A stretch of DNA of 9,363 nucleotides, taken from Fibrobacteria bacterium GUT77 (GTDB lineage Bacteria; Fibrobacterota; Chitinivibrionia; Chitinivibrionales; Chitinispirillaceae). Numbering within the stretch: position 1 is the stretch's first letter; each line of letters starts with the position of its first letter. The translations under genes were made by a program, and so were the position numbers. The DNA lies in NCBI GenBank assembly GCA_001462255.1, contig LIUJ01000254.1, forward strand, positions 1 through 9,363, given 5' to 3'. A model generated the notes under the pieces. That model was not told where the DNA came from, did no database searches, and saw nothing but the letters and a program-made list of their open reading frames with translations. Positions 1 through 6,346 of this stretch are shown piece after piece.

Positions 1-1
1 C

Positions 2-460
2 CGCCGCTTGGGGTACTCCGAAAGCTGGATTAACCAACGTATCAAGTCCATTGAGGTACGTAAAGCCCTAACCGACGAGTGGGATAAAGCGGGCGTGGAA
101 CAAGGCGAGGAGTACGCCGCGCTCACTGATCTTATGAGCAAGACGTGGAGCGGGATGACCACACGCGAATACAAAAAGCACAAGGGCCTGAAAAAAGAAA
201 ATCTGCGCGACAACATGACCAATACGGAGCTGGTGCTGAATATGCTCGCCGAAGTCGCTACGACCGATATATCAATCATCCGCCAACCGAACGGATTTAC
301 GGAGAGCGCGGCGATAGCCCAAGAGGGCGCGAAAGCCGCCAAAGTCGCTCGCGAGCAGATCGAGAAAAGCACGGGCAAACCCGCCGTAAGCAAGCAGAAT
401 GCGAAGGATTCCGGGCAAAAACGGCTTGGACTGAACGAAATAGAGGGGGGTATGGAATGA
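2..460 (+). CDS. DinD/BRO-type antirepressor-like protein, C-terminal part (5' end outside window)
   Basis: The reading frame is open at the left edge, so only the last 152 residues or so are present; the first in-frame ATG-like codon is not the real start. The visible part contains RRLGYSESWINQRIKSIEVR, then LTDEW, SKTWSGMTTREYKKHKGLKK and NLRDNMTNTELVLNMLAE, followed by an Ala/Lys-rich tail. From memory of the family, this is the conserved C-terminal half of DNA-damage-inducible protein D and BRO-N/phage antirepressor-like proteins. The N-terminal DNA-binding BRO domain would lie upstream. Proteins of this type are usually of phage or mobile-element origin, and E. coli DinD acts on RecA. 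The stop codon overlaps the next start (ATGA), so the two genes were probably translated together. The family call is fairly secure; the role is not determined. Confidence 0.8.
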   Translation, partial: RRLGYSESWINQRIKSIEVRKALTDEWDKAGVEQGEEYAALTDLMSKTWSGMTTREYKKHKGLKKENLRDNMTNTELVLNMLAEVATTDISIIRQPNGFTESAAIAQEGAKAAKVAREQIEKSTGKPAVSKQNAKDSGQKRLGLNEIEGGME

Positions 461-819
461 GCAAGAAAAAAACACATAGCAAGTTACGGATACGCAACGG
501 CACGGCTGAATTTCTGACATTTGCCTACCAAACCGGTGGGGACGGCGTGGAAATACGTGTTCAGGACGGTACGATCTGGTTGTCGCAGAAGAATATGGGC
601 GAGTTGTTTGAGACTTCGCCCGATAATATAGGCCTACATCTGAAAAACGTCTATGCCGACGGCGAATTGTCCGAATCGGCAACTACCGAGGATTTCTCGG
701 TGGTTCGAAATGAGGGGGGGCGGTTCGGTCAGACGAATAGATACCATTTTTGGGGTTGGGGCACCTACTGTCCAGAATTTATATTAATAAATAAAAAAAG
801 CACAACCCTAATACTATGA
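457..819 (+). pseudogene. Truncated RhuM-family (virulence RhuM / phage-related) protein remnant
   Basis: The start is the ATG of an ATGA overlap with the upstream gene. Residues 30-89 match the N-terminus of RhuM-family proteins: VEIRVQDGTIWLSQKNMGEL, FETSPDNIGLHLKNVYADGE and LSE..TTEDFSVVRNEGG, a winged-helix-like segment. RhuM proteins are normally around 300 residues or more, but this frame ends after 120. Family similarity stops at a run of seven G (714-720). The remaining residues (RFGQTNRYHFWGWGTYCPEF onward) do not look like RhuM. One base fewer in the G run would give EGGGSVRRID, closer to the family's usual VRR.ID segment, but that frame also stops soon afterwards. A frameshift plus loss of the 3' two thirds is therefore the best reading. 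The function of RhuM proteins is not well established. Confidence 0.72.
756..785 (+). promoter_or_regulatory. Candidate sigma70-type promoter for the HEPN/MNT operon
   Basis: A TTGGGG hexamer (756-761) and TATATT (780-785) are separated by 18 nt, the same -10 hexamer and spacing as the repeated promoter elements later in the window. It sits inside the degenerated 3' end of the RhuM remnant, about 50 nt upstream of the HEPN start. The -35 match is poor, so this is tentative. Confidence 0.35.
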
Positions 820-824
820 TTAGG
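807..824 (+). promoter_or_regulatory. Inverted repeat overlapping the Shine-Dalgarno of the HEPN gene
   Basis: CCTAAT (807-812) and ATTAGG (819-824) form a perfect 6-bp inverted repeat with a 6-nt centre. The right arm includes the first three bases of the AGGAGG Shine-Dalgarno (822-827), which lies 7 nt before the GTG start at 835. It could be an operator for autoregulation or an mRNA hairpin that masks the ribosome binding site. A 6-bp arm can occur by chance; the position is what makes it notable. Confidence 0.45.
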
Positions 825-834
825 AGGTCGTGAA

Positions 835-1281
835 GTGGGCGAATTTGAGAAAGATGTTCGTTGGAAGCAGCGCTTTCAAAATTTTCGTAGCGCGTTTAAT
901 CTTCTCCGTAGCGCGCTTACGGAGAGGGAGATTGATGAATATAGCGCCTTGGAGCAGGAGGGAATTGTTCAGCGCTTTGAATATACCTTTGAGCTTGGTT
1001 GGAAGACGCTCAAGGATTACTTGGAATACAGCGGCGTGGCGTTGACCGAGGCTACCGCTCGTACAGTCATCAAAGAGTGTGTCGCCGTAGGTATGTTTGA
1101 CGAGGCCGGAATAGACGGTCATGTCTATTTGGATATGATCTTAGCCAGAAACGCCCTTTCGCATATCTACGATTTCGGGCGGTTCACGAATATCATATCC
1201 AAAATAAAGAGCGACTACCTGTCGGAATTGGAAAAGGAGTATGTGTTTTTTACGAACAAGGAGCAACTCGAAGATGATTAA
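835..1281 (+). CDS. hepT: HEPN-domain toxin of a HEPN/MNT toxin-antitoxin system (HI0074 / nucleotidyltransferase substrate-binding family)
   Basis: The protein is 148 residues from a GTG start, supported by AGGAGG at 822-827. It has the features of the HI0074-type family: RFEYTFELGWKTLKDYLEYS (residues 48-67) and the C-terminal motif RNALSHIY, which gives R105, H110 and Y112. That is the RX4HXY signature of HEPN ribonuclease toxins. In the studied HepT/MntA pairs, the Arg and His are needed for RNA cleavage, and the Tyr is the residue the partner MNT protein AMPylates to neutralise the toxin. The family length is about 130-150 residues, so this copy looks complete. Its stop overlaps the MNT start by 8 nt, typical of the co-translated pair. 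The family and motif are seen directly; toxicity and the modification are inferred from relatives. It is not a shadow ORF, because the opposite-strand frame here shows no family features. Confidence 0.9.
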   Translation: MGEFEKDVRWKQRFQNFRSAFNLLRSALTEREIDEYSALEQEGIVQRFEYTFELGWKTLKDYLEYSGVALTEATARTVIKECVAVGMFDEAGIDGHVYLDMILARNALSHIYDFGRFTNIISKIKSDYLSELEKEYVFFTNKEQLEDD

Positions 1282-1594
1282 TCAATGTTCCTTAGGCCCG
1301 GAGCGCGTGGGCGCCATCGCCGCCGTGTTGGAGAAGTTTCCGTCGGTTCAAAAGGCGATGCTTTTCGGTTCTTGGGCGAAGGGTTGCAACACGTCGCGTT
1401 CTGATATTGATATTGCGGTTTACGGCGATGTGGGGATTCTCGAAACGGAGGAGATTGCCTATCGCTTAGACGAACTGCCGTTTATACACAAATTTGACGT
1501 TGTGGCGTTCGATTCGGTCAATAATGTAGAGTTGAGGGAGCATATTGAGAGGGTTGGGGTGGAGATATTCGTGCGGAATTATGTTAATGATTAG
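1274..1594 (+). CDS. mntA: MNT-domain nucleotidyltransferase antitoxin
   Basis: The protein is 106 residues from the ATG at 1274. It starts within the end of the HEPN gene and has AAGGAG at 1258-1263. An upstream in-frame ATG at 1241 would add 11 unlikely residues. The minimal nucleotidyltransferase motif GSX10DXD is exact: G32 S33, ten residues, then D44-I-D46. A third acidic residue, D75, lies in KFDVVAFD, completing the usual metal-binding triad of the polymerase-beta fold. In known HEPN/MNT systems this protein transfers AMP from ATP onto the toxin's HEPN tyrosine and so inactivates its RNase activity. With all catalytic residues present and the HEPN target tyrosine retained next door, the pair is predicted to be functional. 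The gene is followed after only 9 nt by an unrelated lipoprotein gene, which may be read from the same transcript. Confidence 0.9.
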   Translation: MINQCSLGPERVGAIAAVLEKFPSVQKAMLFGSWAKGCNTSRSDIDIAVYGDVGILETEEIAYRLDELPFIHKFDVVAFDSVNNVELREHIERVGVEIFVRNYVND

Positions 1595-1603
1595 GGGTAA
1601 CAA

Positions 1604-3985
1604 ATGAAAAAATCCGCAGTAATCGGTTTCGTGTTTTGCGCCGTGTGTTTTGCGTTATTGTTCTGTTCTTGCGTCGGAACATCGGGGAAGAGCGGTGCGC
1701 AACCGTCTCCGTCCGACGATTCTTCTTCGGTGTCGGATCGTAGCGAGCCGGAAGAGGCGACGCGCCTCGTTGCCGTGGATGATGGCGGTCAGGGGCGGAG
1801 TGTTTCCGCCGTTGTTGACGAAAGTGAGAGGATGAGCGTCGCCGTGTATATGGCCGGGGAGGAGCGTAAGGAGATTTTGGGGGCTTATAAAATATTGGGC
1901 GGCGAGTTGGCGCGGGCGATCAGCGCGAGCGATAAATATACGGCGGTGAATCGTACCGACATTATTTTGGGTATTTTGGGCAAGGAACACATTTATCAGC
2001 GTAGCGGCTCGGTGATGGACGAGCAGATAAAGGATTTAGGTAAGCAGATCGGGGCGCAATATCTTTGCGTTGCTGAGATAAGCGAAGTTAAGGGCGGCAC
2101 GTATTATCTTGACGCTCGCTTGGTAGACGTGGTAACCGCGAAGACGGTAAGCTCAGTCACGGCTGGGAGTAATTTGGCGGACATCAACGAGATGATACGG
2201 GTGGCGCGGGAATTGGCGGATGAACTTATCAACGAGAAAAACGCCGAGAGTAAGCCCGTTTCGGGGCGCTTGGTTGCGGATAACGCTCAGGTGCCGAAGC
2301 CGGCGGCGTCCGGCGGGCCTTATATCGCGGAATTTACCGATTTGAAAACCGGAATGGAGATGGTGTTTGTGCGCGGCGGGACGTTTACTATGGGTTGCGC
2401 GCCGGAACACGGGAATTGTCATGAGCACGAAAAGCCGACGCATCGCGTAACTGTTAGTGATTTCTATATATCCAAATATCCGGTATCGCAAAAGCAGTGG
2501 GAGAAGGTGATGGGTACGAACCCGTCGATGATTAAGGGTGATTTCGCGGCGGTGGAGACCGTTACGTGGGACGACGCGCAAGAGTATCTCTCTCGGTTAA
2601 AGTCGTCTACCGGCAATTTATATCGTTTGCCGACGGAAGCGGAATGGGAATACGCCGCCCGCGGCGGGGAGAAGAGCAAGGGGTACAAGTTCGCCGGGAG
2701 CGACAACTTAAACGACGTGGGTTGGTACAGCGGCAATACTCCTCATTTGGCTGTCCGCAAAATCGGCGCTAAGGCGCCAAACGAGCTTGGGTTGTACGAT
2801 ATGTGCGGGAATGTGTTTGAGTGGGTGGGGGACTGGTACGCCCCGTATCCGTCCCGTTCGCAGGTTGATCCGGTGGGGCCGTCGACGGGCTCTTACCGTC
2901 TGTTGCGCGGCGGTTCCTATTTTCTGGACGCGCCGTTTTGCCGGGTTCACACCCGTATGTTCATTATGCCGGATATGGATGTTTATCCGTCCACCGGATT
3001 GCGTTTGGCGATGTCGCCGTCGAACGCCGGGCCCGCGATAATCGAGTACGCCCAAAGCGGTAGGGCAAAAAAGGATAAGGTTGATAAGGGTAAAAGCGGC
3101 AAAGTCAACATTGATATGGTATTTGTACAGGGCGGAACGTTTACGATGGGGTGTACGAAGAATGTGAAATTATGTTCCGGGGATGAGAAACCGGCTCACG
3201 AGGTAACGCTCGGCGATTTTTCCATATCCAAATATCCCGTAACGCAAAAGTTATGGTACGACGTGATGGGAACGACAGTCCGTCAGCAACGCGACAATAT
3301 GTTTATGAACACAAGGGAGCCGCTAAGCGGCGAAGGGGATAATTATCCGATGTATTATGTCAGTTATAAGCACGTTAGGGAGTTTATAAGCGCGTTAAAC
3401 GCGATGACCGGTAAAAGATACCGTTTGCCGACGGAGGCGGAATGGGAATACGCCGCCCGCGGCGGGGTTAAGAGCCGGGGGTATGATTTTGCGGGAAGCG
3501 ACAACGTAGACGAAGCGGGTTGGTACAGCGGAAATTCCGGCGATAAACCGCTTGAAGCGTTTACGAATTACAAAACCCCACCTAGATACATAAACTACAA
3601 AGGCAATCCCGACGATCAGTACGCTGAAGCGGACATCAATTTTGTGGAAATGGACGATAAGAAGAGAAATAAGATAATGGCTTCCAACAACAATAGGTTG
3701 CGGCCTGTCGGCGGGAAGAAACCCAACGAGCTTGGGATTTACGATATGAGCGGAGGCGTTATGGAGTGGGTTAGCGATTATTATAGTAAAGAATATTACG
3801 CGGAATCGCCTAAGGACAACCCAAAGGGCCCCGGCGCGGAGGATAGCGATAATGAGCGCGTGGTTCGCGGGGGCAGTTGGCGCGAGGAGGCGGGGCAGTG
3901 CCGAGTGTCGGCCCGATGGAATTATCCGCATGATCTTGGGGGGATAGACGTGGGGTTTAGGCTGGTGTTGCCGGCGGATCGTTGA
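1604..3985 (+). CDS. Lipoprotein with CsgG-like domain and two tandem SUMF1/FGE-like domains
   Basis: The protein is 793 residues; the ATG is preceded by AGGGG at 1593-1597. It begins with a charged, hydrophobic signal segment (residues 1-22) and LLFCSC, a lipobox-like site with C23 as the likely lipidated residue. A Ser/Pro/Glu-rich linker runs to about 70. Residues 76-210 (MSVAVYMAGEE, YTAVNRTDI, LGKQIGAQYLCVAEIS, YLDARLVDV) resemble the CsgG/LpoB-like domain. Residues 250-473 and 502-790 are two SUMF1 (formylglycine-generating enzyme-like) domains, each with GGTFTMGC, ISKYPV.QK, RLPTEAEWEYAARGG, PNELG.YDM and a GGS-W/Y block. FGE copper chemistry needs two cysteines after GGS; only the second remains (C446, C766), while the first is L441 or E761, so oxidase activity is unlikely. 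Paired cysteines (C265/C272, C517/C524) may form disulfides. Domain 2 carries roughly 45 extra residues (about 645-700). A surface or envelope role is inferred; no substrate can be named. Confidence 0.87.
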   Translation: MKKSAVIGFVFCAVCFALLFCSCVGTSGKSGAQPSPSDDSSSVSDRSEPEEATRLVAVDDGGQGRSVSAVVDESERMSVAVYMAGEERKEILGAYKILGGELARAISASDKYTAVNRTDIILGILGKEHIYQRSGSVMDEQIKDLGKQIGAQYLCVAEISEVKGGTYYLDARLVDVVTAKTVSSVTAGSNLADINEMIRVARELADELINEKNAESKPVSGRLVADNAQVPKPAASGGPYIAEFTDLKTGMEMVFVRGGTFTMGCAPEHGNCHEHEKPTHRVTVSDFYISKYPVSQKQWEKVMGTNPSMIKGDFAAVETVTWDDAQEYLSRLKSSTGNLYRLPTEAEWEYAARGGEKSKGYKFAGSDNLNDVGWYSGNTPHLAVRKIGAKAPNELGLYDMCGNVFEWVGDWYAPYPSRSQVDPVGPSTGSYRLLRGGSYFLDAPFCRVHTRMFIMPDMDVYPSTGLRLAMSPSNAGPAIIEYAQSGRAKKDKVDKGKSGKVNIDMVFVQGGTFTMGCTKNVKLCSGDEKPAHEVTLGDFSISKYPVTQKLWYDVMGTTVRQQRDNMFMNTREPLSGEGDNYPMYYVSYKHVREFISALNAMTGKRYRLPTEAEWEYAARGGVKSRGYDFAGSDNVDEAGWYSGNSGDKPLEAFTNYKTPPRYINYKGNPDDQYAEADINFVEMDDKKRNKIMASNNNRLRPVGGKKPNELGIYDMSGGVMEWVSDYYSKEYYAESPKDNPKGPGAEDSDNERVVRGGSWREEAGQCRVSARWNYPHDLGGIDVGFRLVLPADR
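2624..3467 (+). repeat. Near-identical 46-bp segments shared by the two SUMF1 domains (2624-2669 and 3422-3467)
   Basis: Positions 2624-2669 and 3422-3467 encode the same RLPTEAEWEYAARGG stretch and differ at one base in 46 by eye, while most of the rest of the two domains is clearly diverged. This marks the internal duplication that built the tandem. The local identity suggests strong constraint, including on codons, or gene conversion. Confidence 0.75.
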
Positions 3986-4002
3986 ATACCATTCGGCGGC
4001 GG

Positions 4003-4056
4003 CGATATATTATATTTATTAACGACCGGGTTTTGGCACGGTAACGTTATTGGCAC
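4003..4056 (+). promoter_or_regulatory. Intergenic regulatory region upstream of ugd: -10-like box and TTGGCAC direct repeat
   Basis: The 99-nt gap before ugd contains CGATATATTATATT (4003-4016), the same 14 bases as the -10 part of the 43-bp repeats further on. There is no matching TTGACT at the right distance. Downstream are two direct copies of TTGGCAC (4033-4039 and 4050-4056, 17 nt apart) around the 8-bp palindrome TAACGTTA (4042-4049). These could be regulator contacts near the transcription start. The ribosome binding site is AAAGGA (4071-4076), 8 nt before the ATG. Confidence 0.4.
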
Positions 4057-4084
4057 AAACATCATCGTATAAAGGACAAACGCA

Positions 4085-5461
4085 ATGGATTTCGCAAAAA
4101 AGATTCTCTGTATCGGCGCCGGCTACGTCGGCGGCCCGACTATGGCCGTGATTGCCGCCAAGTGTCCGCAGTACAAGGTCACGGTGGTAGACGTCAACTT
4201 TGCTCGTATAGCGGCCTGGAACGGCGACGCGCTGCCCATCTACGAGCCGGGGCTCTTGGACGTGGTGAAGCGGGCGCGCGGGCGCAACCTCTTCTTTTCC
4301 ACCGACATCGACGCCGCCATCGACGAGGCGGAGATCATATTCGTTTCCGTCAACACGCCGACCAAGAGCTTCGGCGAGGGGGCGGGGAAGGCCGCCGACC
4401 TCCAGTATTGGGAGCGCACCGCCCGCAACATCGTAAAGGTCTCCCGCGGTGATAAAATCATCATAGAAAAGAGCACGTTGCCCGTGCGGACGGCGGAGGC
4501 TATGAGCAGTATCCTCAACGCCAACGAAAAGGGCATACATTTTGAGGTGCTCTCCAACCCGGAGTTTTTGGCGGAGGGTACGGCCATAGCCGACCTGAAC
4601 AACCCCGACCGCGTGCTCATCGGCTCGCAGCTAACGCCGCCGGGGATAGCGGCGCGGGATCAGGTTGTGGAGATATACGCCAACTGGGTGCCCCGCGAGC
4701 GGATTGTCACGAGCAACGTGTGGAGCGCCGAACTGTCCAAACTTGTGGCCAACGCCTTTTTGGCCCAGCGCATATCCTCCATAAACAGTATCTCCGAATT
4801 GTGCGAAAAGACGGAGGCCGACGTGACCGAGGTATCGCGTACGATAGGTATGGACAGCCGAATCGGGAGCCGTTTTTTGGTGTCGAGCGTGGGATTCGGC
4901 GGGTCGTGCTTCAAAAAGGACATCCTAAATTTGGTGTACATCTGCCGGAGTTACGGTCTCACGGAGGTGGCCGACTACTGGGAGAGCGTGGTTGAGATGA
5001 ACGAGCACCAAAAGCGCCGCTTCGTGAAGAACATGCTAAAGGCAATGTTCAACACGGTTGCCGGTAAGCGGATAGCGCTGTTCGGATTCGCGTTTAAGGC
5101 CGACACCGGCGACACAAGGGAGTCCCCGGCGATAGACGTGGCCGTACAACTTATCAAGGAACAGGCGAAGGTAGTGATATCGGATCCCAAGGCGCTTGAC
5201 AACGCGAAAATAGATTTGGCCGACCGCGGCGGCAATGTAGAGTTCGTAAACGACCCCTACGAAGCGGCCAAGGGCGCGCACGCCATTGCCGTTATGACGG
5301 AATGGAACGCGTACAAGGAGCTGGACTACAAAAAAATATACGCCGAAATGGAACGCCCGGCGTTTATTTTCGACGGAAGAAACGTGCTTGACCACAAGGC
5401 GCTGTTTGACACGGGGTTCAACGTGTTTCCGCTGGGGCAGCCGGCGCTGAAGCATTTTTAA
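4085..5461 (+). CDS. ugd: UDP-glucose 6-dehydrogenase (animal/eukaryote-like type)
   Basis: The protein is 458 residues, full length for the family. It oxidises UDP-glucose to UDP-glucuronate with two NAD+ in the cytoplasm, feeding capsule, exopolysaccharide or lipopolysaccharide sugars. The N-terminal Rossmann motif is GAGYVGG (residues 11-17) followed by VTVVDVN. Further conserved blocks are SVNTPTK (88-94), IIEKSTLPVR, LSNPEFLAEGTA (156-167), and ELSKLVANAFLAQRISSINS with K219 and N223. The catalytic block is FGGSCFKKD with nucleophile C275 and D279. The C-terminal domain has GFAFKADTGDTRESPAI. All residues sit one position before those of the human enzyme as I recall it, and the overall text is unusually close to animal UGDH rather than the short bacterial type. 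The gene has more G/C at third codon positions than its neighbours. It appears to be monocistronic, and no glycosyltransferase gene lies nearby in the window. Confidence 0.96.
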   Translation: MDFAKKILCIGAGYVGGPTMAVIAAKCPQYKVTVVDVNFARIAAWNGDALPIYEPGLLDVVKRARGRNLFFSTDIDAAIDEAEIIFVSVNTPTKSFGEGAGKAADLQYWERTARNIVKVSRGDKIIIEKSTLPVRTAEAMSSILNANEKGIHFEVLSNPEFLAEGTAIADLNNPDRVLIGSQLTPPGIAARDQVVEIYANWVPRERIVTSNVWSAELSKLVANAFLAQRISSINSISELCEKTEADVTEVSRTIGMDSRIGSRFLVSSVGFGGSCFKKDILNLVYICRSYGLTEVADYWESVVEMNEHQKRRFVKNMLKAMFNTVAGKRIALFGFAFKADTGDTRESPAIDVAVQLIKEQAKVVISDPKALDNAKIDLADRGGNVEFVNDPYEAAKGAHAIAVMTEWNAYKELDYKKIYAEMERPAFIFDGRNVLDHKALFDTGFNVFPLGQPALKHF

Positions 5462-5661
5462 TCCACAACGCATAGGGGGTTGATTTAATGTTGAAACCGT
5501 ATTGGGTAATAATTAAAAATCATAATAATAATACCCCCAAATTGTTCCGAATTATGTCAAATTGTCTATCGAGATGTCACGCAAGTCGTGTTTTACAAGT
5601 TAGCGGTGACTAATTGCGAGTCGAGTTGCGAGATTAAGTATATAATTCCTAAAAAAAAACA
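5462..5661. other. AT-rich intergenic stretch after ugd with no supported gene
   Basis: About 200 nt separate ugd from the first repeated promoter. The sequence is AT-rich and holds GGGGG (5475-5479) and CCCCC (5533-5537), which are too far apart for a normal terminator. A 41-codon frame (5488-5613) shows no recognisable features. No convincing hairpin with a T-tract was found for ugd. Confidence 0.5.
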
Positions 5662-5704
5662 AAAATAATTTTGACTTCCCGCAAACCGATATATTATATT
5701 CATA
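5662..5704 (+). promoter_or_regulatory. 43-bp promoter element, copy 1 (for the Txe/YoeB toxin-antitoxin module)
   Basis: TTGACT (5671-5676) and TATATT (5695-5700) are separated by 18 nt, with an A-rich flank upstream (5650-5670) that resembles an UP element. The whole 43 bp, including the spacer CCCGCAAACCG, is identical to positions 6347-6389. The predicted transcription start is near 5707, about 50 nt before the antitoxin ATG. The match to a sigma70 promoter is good and the placement upstream of a gene pair is right. Confidence 0.75.
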
Positions 5705-5710
5705 AGTAGG

Positions 5711-5730
5711 CCGTTACCATAAAACGGTAA
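5711..5730 (+). promoter_or_regulatory. Candidate operator of the toxin-antitoxin module
   Basis: Between the predicted transcription start and the ribosome binding site lies an imperfect palindromic patch with two overlapping pairings: CCGTT (5711-5715) with AACGG (5723-5727), and TTACC (5714-5718) with GGTAA (5726-5730). Type II antitoxins usually repress their own promoter from such sites. This patch is absent from the other two promoter copies, as expected if it is specific to this module. The ribosome binding site AGGAG follows at 5743-5747. Confidence 0.4.
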
Positions 5731-5755
5731 TGATTTTAGAAAAGGAGATACACGA

Positions 5756-6031
5756 ATGGAAACTTTAGTAATTGAACGGAAAACTCTCCCGAAACGGATT
5801 TTATCCTATTTTGATACAAACAGCATTGTACGGATAGCACACGACGCCGACAATATCGTATTCACTCCGGCATCTGAATTTGACGAAGATGACGACATAA
5901 ATCCCGATGATTATGACGACGACACAGACTATATAAACGCAATTCCCGGGATGAAAGAAAGACTTTTAGAATCACTGAACGCGCCGGTGTCCGAATTTAA
6001 ACCGGCCCCGAGGAAATATTTTAATGTTTAG
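5756..6031 (+). CDS. Putative antitoxin of a type II (Txe/YoeB) module
   Basis: The protein is 91 residues, with AGGAG (5743-5747) 8 nt before the ATG. The N-terminal part (LVIERKTLPKRILSYFDTNS, IVRIAHDADNIVFTPA) is probably the folded, DNA-binding or dimerising part. A strongly acidic patch follows (EFDEDDDINPDDYDDDTDY, residues 41-59). The C-terminal segment YINAIPGMKERLLESLNAPV resembles the toxin-wrapping helix common in antitoxins paired with Txe/YoeB toxins, which often read like YL.SIPGM.ES..EG. The stop overlaps the toxin start by 8 nt. I infer the antitoxin role from the partner, the size, the order (antitoxin first) and the tail motif; the DNA-binding fold is not one I can name with certainty. 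Confidence 0.75.
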   Translation: METLVIERKTLPKRILSYFDTNSIVRIAHDADNIVFTPASEFDEDDDINPDDYDDDTDYINAIPGMKERLLESLNAPVSEFKPAPRKYFNV

Positions 6032-6332
6032 AGTAGACGTATCAAACCGCGCCGAAAAAGACATGGACACTTGTTTAAGCGCCGGATACGGCAGACAATT
6101 AGCCGAAATCATGAATACTGTCGAAGAAGACCCCTACAAACCGACACATGGATTTAAACGGCTGAAGGGGGATTTAAAAGACTTTTGTTCACGCAAAATT
6201 AACCGCAAAAGCCGTTTCGTTTATTCCGTCTTACCCAACGACGAAAGAGCAATAGATGAATACGGCAAACTGTACGACGGCATCGTCCGAGTACACGAAG
6301 CGTGGGGCCACAAATATAAAAAGCCAACATAA
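6024..6332 (+). CDS. Txe/YoeB-family toxin (RelE-like ribosome-dependent mRNA endonuclease)
   Basis: The protein is 102 residues and begins inside the antitoxin's last codons. The central block GFKRLKGDLKDFCSRKINRKSRFVYSV (residues 43-69) matches the family pattern of a loop followed by SRRIN..HRLVY, with R64 at the conserved catalytic arginine position. The C-terminal block VRVHEAWGHKY (88-98) corresponds to the KV..MWTHYE ending of the Txe branch, with H96 and Y98 kept. The catalytic glutamate of E. coli YoeB (E46) has no clear counterpart, as seems common in the Txe-like branch. Family members cut mRNA on the ribosome during translation arrest; that activity is inferred here. The gene is complete and slightly long for the family. 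No terminator is apparent before the next promoter. Confidence 0.82.
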   Translation: MFRVDVSNRAEKDMDTCLSAGYGRQLAEIMNTVEEDPYKPTHGFKRLKGDLKDFCSRKINRKSRFVYSVLPNDERAIDEYGKLYDGIVRVHEAWGHKYKKPT

Positions 6333-6346
6333 CATCAACAAAAAAT

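Noticed and set aside
145..456. A + strand frame overlapping the DinD/BRO-like gene, upstream of the RhuM start
   Set aside because: It is an out-of-frame extension rich in Arg and Gly; RhuM similarity begins only after the ATG at 457.
1241..1273. The upstream ATG at 1241 for the MNT gene
   Set aside because: It lies deep in the HEPN coding region, adds residues not seen in the family, and the ATG at 1274 has AAGGAG at a normal distance.
3395..3931. A long minus-strand frame opposite the second SUMF1 domain
   Set aside because: It mirrors the codon structure of the sense gene, has no start context, and matches no family I recognise.
4031..4056. A possible sigma54 promoter, because of TTGGCAC
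   Set aside because: The GC dinucleotide required at -12 is missing at the correct distance from GG for both TTGGCAC copies.
5475..5537. A G5/C5 pair as a terminator of ugd
   Set aside because: The arms are over 50 nt apart with an AT-rich interior and no T-tract after the right arm.
5488..5613. A 41-codon frame after ugd, preceded by AGGGGG
   Set aside because: Its composition follows the AT-rich intergenic DNA (NHNNN run), it has no recognisable features and no independent support.
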